The notes below the pieces were generated by a model that saw only the letters and a program-made list of their open reading frames with translations, did no database searches and was not told where the DNA came from. A stretch of 64,000 nt of DNA, taken from positions 1 to 64,000 of the forward strand of contig NZ_RQVK01000006.1 of the NCBI RefSeq assembly GCF_003992015.1, read 5' to 3'. A program made the translations under genes and the position numbers. Below are positions 60,267 to 64,000 of the stretch, piece by piece. Position 1 is the stretch's first letter. Every line of letters begins with the position of its first letter. This DNA comes from Veillonella sp. VA137 (lineage in GTDB: Bacteria > Bacillota > Negativicutes > Veillonellales > Veillonellaceae).

Positions 60267-61111
60267 TGGTTACTATAGTAGGAGTACGCTTTAAAAAAGC
60301 TGGCAAAATCTACTACTTTAGCCCAGGGTTTGTAACCCTTACGACAGGAGATGGTGTCATAGTAGAAACCTCTCGTGGTTTGGAATTTGGGGAAGTCGTA
60401 ATTGGGCCACGGAAAGTATCGAAAGATAGCGTGGTGCAACCGCTGAAAGAAGTGACGCGTAAAGCAACGCCAAAAGATCTGAAACAAGTAGAAAAAAATA
60501 GAGAGCGAGAAGAAAAAGCCTTTGAAATCGGGCTAGAAAAAATCGCTTATCGTGGGTTACCAATGAAATTAATCAATGTGGAATACACATTTGATATGAA
60601 TAAAATTGTCTTTTTCTTTACTGCAGAAGGTCGTATTGACTTCCGAGAATTGGTAAAAGATTTGGCCAATGTATTCCGTACGCGCATTGAATTACGTCAA
60701 GTAGGCGTACGTGATGAAGCGAAGGTATTAAATGGCATCGGTGCCTGTGGACGTTCTCTATGCTGTGCGACGTTCCTAGGAGACTTTGCTTCTGTGTCTA
60801 TTCGGATGGCGAAGGATCAAAACTTGAGCTTAAACCCTACAAAAATATCCGGCATTTGTGGCCGTTTGATGTGTTGTTTGAATTATGAAAATGACTCCTA
60901 CCTAAAAGGAGGAGACTTGTATTCACAAAAAGCAAAACAACCAGTTCCTGTAGCAGAGCCACCTGGTATCGGTAAAGAAGTAGTCACCGATGAAGGCTTA
61001 GGAAAAGTCTTAAAAATCAATAACATGAAAAAGACTGTAAAAGTACAATTAGAAGCGGGACGAACTATCGATTTACATTGGTCGGAAGTGGCATTGCCGG
61101 ATGAAGAGTAA
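60266..61111 (+). CDS. ricT: PSP1-domain protein RicT (YaaT)
   Basis: 281 residues from GTG 60266. A PSP1 domain contains the Cys-rich blocks GIGACGRSLCCATFLGD and GICGRLMCCLNYEND, which in B. subtilis help hold Fe-S clusters in the RicAFT complex. That complex supports RNase Y and mRNA maturation, and in Bacillus sporulation and biofilm formation. The strand HFGxR is replaced by basic stretches. Its conservation in the holB-trmN6-rsmI run is typical. No ricA or ricF gene is in this window. Confidence 0.93.
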   Translation: MVTIVGVRFKKAGKIYYFSPGFVTLTTGDGVIVETSRGLEFGEVVIGPRKVSKDSVVQPLKEVTRKATPKDLKQVEKNREREEKAFEIGLEKIAYRGLPMKLINVEYTFDMNKIVFFFTAEGRIDFRELVKDLANVFRTRIELRQVGVRDEAKVLNGIGACGRSLCCATFLGDFASVSIRMAKDQNLSLNPTKISGICGRLMCCLNYENDSYLKGGDLYSQKAKQPVPVAEPPGIGKEVVTDEGLGKVLKINNMKKTVKVQLEAGRTIDLHWSEVALPDEE

Positions 61112-61820
61112 TATTACAATCACAGAATTATTACTAAGTGGGTTTCAGTTGTTTCAAGACGAAAAAGAGTTTAAGTTTTCTATTGATGCTATTTTACTCG
61201 CTCATTTTGGAGAGGCAAAACCGAATAAGCGCTATTTAGAGTTAGGTACAGGCACAGGAGTGATTCCCCATGTGCTGTACCATCGTGGAGCTCGTCATGT
61301 GGTTGGTGTAGATTGTAACTCCTATGTGATTGACTTAGCTCAGAAAAGTGTTATTCATAATGATATTGCAGATGCAGTGTCAATGGTGGAATTAGATTAC
61401 ATGACCGATGCTAGTAAACCGTATTATGGTCAGTTTGATGGTATCTACATGAATCCACCTTATTTTGAACCAAATAGTGGACTTCTATCACAAGAAGAAA
61501 ATGTAGCATTAGCCTTGCATGAACAACAACACTCTATGAAAGATAGATTGGTACAAGCCCAACGGTATTTAAAATTTGGCGGCACACTGTGGATGATTTA
61601 TACAACCCCACGATTAGAATCCTTACTGAGTGCTATAGAACAGACTCAATTTAGGGTAAAACGAATGCGCTTTATTCATAGTAATCAAGATAAAGTGAGC
61701 AAGTTAGTATTACTAGAATTAAAATATGGTGGAAAACTAGGTATGATGGTGGAACCACCTTTATATATTTACAAAGTGGATGGTTCCTATTCAGATGAGG
61801 TACAAGCATATTATGAGTAG
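61101..61820 (+). CDS. trmN6: tRNA1(Val) (adenine37-N6)-methyltransferase
   Basis: 239 residues. A class I SAM fold with LELGTGTGVIPHVL (motif I) and the catalytic MNPPYF (NPPY motif of N6-adenine methyltransferases). The N-terminus TELLLSGFQLFQDEKEFKFSIDAILLAHF is the YfiC/TrmN6 family head. It overlaps ricT by 11 bases and rsmI by 8. Confidence 0.92.
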   Translation: MKSNITITELLLSGFQLFQDEKEFKFSIDAILLAHFGEAKPNKRYLELGTGTGVIPHVLYHRGARHVVGVDCNSYVIDLAQKSVIHNDIADAVSMVELDYMTDASKPYYGQFDGIYMNPPYFEPNSGLLSQEENVALALHEQQHSMKDRLVQAQRYLKFGGTLWMIYTTPRLESLLSAIEQTQFRVKRMRFIHSNQDKVSKLVLLELKYGGKLGMMVEPPLYIYKVDGSYSDEVQAYYE

Positions 61821-62679
61821 TCATAAAGGGATATTATTTTTAATTCCCACACCCATTGGGAACTTAGAAGATATGACCTATCGGGCTGTGCGCACATTGC
61901 AAGAAGTGGATGTGGTGGCAGCGGAAGATACGCGTCATACGGGAGTATTATTACAACATTTTAATATACCGAAGCCTATGATTTCCTATCATGAGCACAA
62001 TAAAGTGGAGAAGGGGGCTGAGCTGATCCAACGTTTGTTGGATGGTCAATCCATCGGCTTGGTCAGTGATGCGGGGATGCCGGCTATTTCTGATCCTGGC
62101 GAAGATTTGGTGACAGAAGCCATCGAGGCAGGCATACCGATTGTACCCTTACCAGGGGCCAATGCAGGGTTAACGGCGCTCATCGCATCGGGTCAGAATA
62201 CGAAGGAGTTTCATTTTATCGGATTTTTGCCGAAACGAAAGCAGAACGCCAAAGACGTTTTATCCCGTATAGCTACCTATGAAGGGACCCTTATTTTCTA
62301 TGAAGCGCCTCACCGCATAGAAGAAACAATCCAAAGTTTATATGAAGGCTTAGGAAATCGCCCTATCACGGTAGGTCGTGAACTGACGAAAAAGTTTGAA
62401 ACTTTCACACGAACCACCTTATTAGAGTTACGGAATGATTTCAATCAAATCGTAGAAAAGGGTGAGTTTGTTCTCTTAGTAGGGGGCAGTGAAACAGTAA
62501 CAGACGAAACAGTAGTAGAAGAAGTGGTACTTTCACCACTAGAGGCAGCATTGGCCTTAATCGAAGAGGGAGTGCCTAAAAAAGAGGCAGCTCGTCAAAT
62601 TGCAAAAGAACGTGGCCTTTCACGGCGCGATGTATATAATGAAATTGAATGGTATAGTAAGGAGAGAACAGATGACTAA
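61813..62679 (+). CDS. rsmI: 16S rRNA (cytidine1402-2'-O)-methyltransferase
   Basis: 288 residues from ATG 61813 inside the end of trmN6; an upstream frame start at 61780 is unlikely. LIPTPIGNLEDMTYRAVRTL and VAAEDTRHTGVLLQHF are the RsmI signature, and SDAGMPAISDPGE and PLPGANAGLTALIASG follow. It methylates the ribose of C1402 in the decoding centre. The C-terminal helical HTH-like part (about 240-285; GVPKKEAARQIAKERGLSRRDVYN) is typical. It overlaps metG by 8 bases. Confidence 0.96.
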   Translation: MSSHKGILFLIPTPIGNLEDMTYRAVRTLQEVDVVAAEDTRHTGVLLQHFNIPKPMISYHEHNKVEKGAELIQRLLDGQSIGLVSDAGMPAISDPGEDLVTEAIEAGIPIVPLPGANAGLTALIASGQNTKEFHFIGFLPKRKQNAKDVLSRIATYEGTLIFYEAPHRIEETIQSLYEGLGNRPITVGRELTKKFETFTRTTLLELRNDFNQIVEKGEFVLLVGGSETVTDETVVEEVVLSPLEAALALIEEGVPKKEAARQIAKERGLSRRDVYNEIEWYSKERTDD

Positions 62680-64000
62680 GAAACCGTATTATATTACGAC
62701 ACCAATTTATTATCCAAGTGCGAAATTACATATTGGGCATACATACTGTACGTCCATTGCTGATACAATTGCTCGTTTCAAACGCAGAGCTGGCTATGAT
62801 GTGCGATTCTTAACAGGCTCTGATGAACATGGTCAAAAAATCCAACGTATGGCGGAATCGATGGGGATTACTCCTTTAGAATATACGACACAAATCGTAG
62901 ATGGATTTAAACATTTGTGGGAAAAATTGAATATTTCTCATGATGATTTCATTAGAACTACCGATGAAAGACATATCAAATATTGCCAACATTTATTCCA
63001 AAAAGCATTCGATAATGGAGATATTTACAAATCTTCATACGAAGGTTTATACTGCGTACCATGCGAAACATTCTGGCCAGAATCTAAATTAGGTCCAGAA
63101 AAAACATGTCCTGATTGCGGTCGTCCATTAGAAGTAGTACAAGAAGAGAGTTATTTCTTCCGCATGAATAAATACGCTGACCAATGGTTCAAATTTATTG
63201 AAGAGAATCCTGATTTTATTCAACCAGAATCACGTCGTAATGAGATGATTCAATTCGTAAAACAAGGCCTAGAAGATTTGGCAGTATCTCGTACTAGCTT
63301 TAACTGGGGCATTCCAGTACCATTTGATGAAAAACATGTTATGTACGTATGGTTTGATGCGTTGATTAACTATATTTCTGCTTTAAACCCATTGGATGAA
63401 AACAGTGATTTATTTGAAACGTACTGGCCCGCAGATTTGCATTTAGTGGGGAAAGAAATCGTTCGTTTCCATACTATCATTTGGCCAATTATGCTCATGA
63501 GTCTTGGCTTGCCATTGCCGAAAAAAGTATATGGTCACGGCTGGCTTGTCGTTGATGGAACAAAAATGAGTAAATCCTTAGGTAATGTAATCGACCCAAT
63601 TCCATTGATTGATACTTACGGTTCTGATGCATTGCGCTATTTCTTGGTGAATGAAGTACATTTAGGCAATGATGGTAATTTCAGCTTGCCTAACTTTATT
63701 ACGAAAATCAATGCAGACTTGTCCAATGACCTAGGCAACTTGTTGAATCGTACCGTAGCGATGATTGAAAAATATCATGGTGGTATTATTACAAAACATG
63801 CGCCAACAGAAGATGTTGACAAGGATTTAATTGCTCTAGCTGAGCAAACAGTAAAAGACTACGAACAATTGATGGAAGATATGCAGTACAACAAAGCCTT
63901 TAAAGCTGTGTGGGCTTTTATCGGTCGTACGAATAAATACATCGATGAAACGATGCCTTGGGTACTGGCAAAAGGTGCCAATGAAGGCGATGCAGAGCGC
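62672..64000 (+). CDS. metG: Methionine--tRNA ligase, N-terminal part (cut by window edge)
   Basis: 443 codons are visible from ATG 62672 (AAGGAGAG at 62659-62666) and the frame is open at the window end. HIGH appears as KLHIGHTY (residues 18-25) and the second signature as TKMSKSLGN. The zinc knuckle has Cys pairs CVPC and CPDC, the type with four cysteines. LHLVGKEIVRFHTIIWP matches the Met-binding region. The C-terminal anticodon-binding domain is only begun, and any tRNA-binding extension lies beyond the edge. It is the last visible gene of the holB run. Confidence 0.97.
   Translation, partial: MTKKPYYITTPIYYPSAKLHIGHTYCTSIADTIARFKRRAGYDVRFLTGSDEHGQKIQRMAESMGITPLEYTTQIVDGFKHLWEKLNISHDDFIRTTDERHIKYCQHLFQKAFDNGDIYKSSYEGLYCVPCETFWPESKLGPEKTCPDCGRPLEVVQEESYFFRMNKYADQWFKFIEENPDFIQPESRRNEMIQFVKQGLEDLAVSRTSFNWGIPVPFDEKHVMYVWFDALINYISALNPLDENSDLFETYWPADLHLVGKEIVRFHTIIWPIMLMSLGLPLPKKVYGHGWLVVDGTKMSKSLGNVIDPIPLIDTYGSDALRYFLVNEVHLGNDGNFSLPNFITKINADLSNDLGNLLNRTVAMIEKYHGGIITKHAPTEDVDKDLIALAEQTVKDYEQLMEDMQYNKAFKAVWAFIGRTNKYIDETMPWVLAKGANEGDAER

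Overview
The window reads as chromosome of a diderm Firmicute of the Negativicutes, most likely Veillonella. This is inferred from gene content, since no rRNA is present. AT-rich coding with strong AGGAGG ribosome binding sites and sigma-A-type promoters sits together with outer-membrane functions (two TonB-dependent receptors, ExbB/ExbD/TonB) and the DUF5693-CsaB pair. No species-level claim is possible from the sequence alone.

Layout. 1-3802: the 3' end of a type II-A CRISPR-Cas locus (Cas9 C-terminus, cas1, cas2, csn2) and a 36-bp-repeat array with 23 spacers that decays at its distal end. 3881-4808: an unrecognised protein and a small metallophosphoesterase. 4985-8611: secA and prfB, the latter with a programmed +1 frameshift on an unusual UAA codon. 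8622-18296: envelope and division genes (DUF2993-like, DUF5693, csaB, split transketolase, ftsE, ftsX, a LytM/M23 peptidase, a CtpA-like protease). 18343-29549: a long same-strand run with obgE, yhbY, proB, proA, an unlisted 47-aa membrane protein, nadD, yqeK, an LCP-family protein, rsfS, an S1-domain CvfB-like protein, trkA, trkH and a metallo-beta-lactamase-fold hydrolase. 29699-30120: five tRNAs (Asp, Phe, Gly, Cys, Leu) between one promoter and one terminator.

30209-37180 is a looser accessory-like stretch: a small unknown protein, an MFS transporter, an Lrp/AsnC regulator overlapping an aminotransferase, a DUF438/PAS protein and a RarD-like exporter, on both strands. 37346-48346 is the most distinctive block. 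Two paralogous cassettes (TonB-dependent receptor plus periplasmic binding protein) flank one shared FecCD-type permease, ATPase, ExbB, ExbD and TonB set. Both receptor genes have similarly spaced promoters and leaders with two short hairpins, and both have a terminator hairpin before the binding-protein gene. Together they form a complete outer-membrane-to-cytoplasm uptake system, probably for an iron chelate, haem or cobamide.

48435-56344 holds an OPA-family transporter, an anchored unknown protein, an AAA_14/DUF4143 ATPase, glmU, prs, pth and two very small genes, one behind a perfect consensus promoter and a long untranslated leader. 56595-64000 holds an Orn/Lys/Arg-decarboxylase-family enzyme and a DNA/RNA maintenance run: thymidylate kinase, holB, ricT-like, trmN6-like, rsmI and the start of metG, which leaves the window.

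The points most worth following up are the leader sequence complementary to the first CRISPR repeat, the array promoter buried in csn2, the UAA frameshift site of prfB, the twin-receptor uptake island with its leaders, and the small genes at 22317 and 56147.
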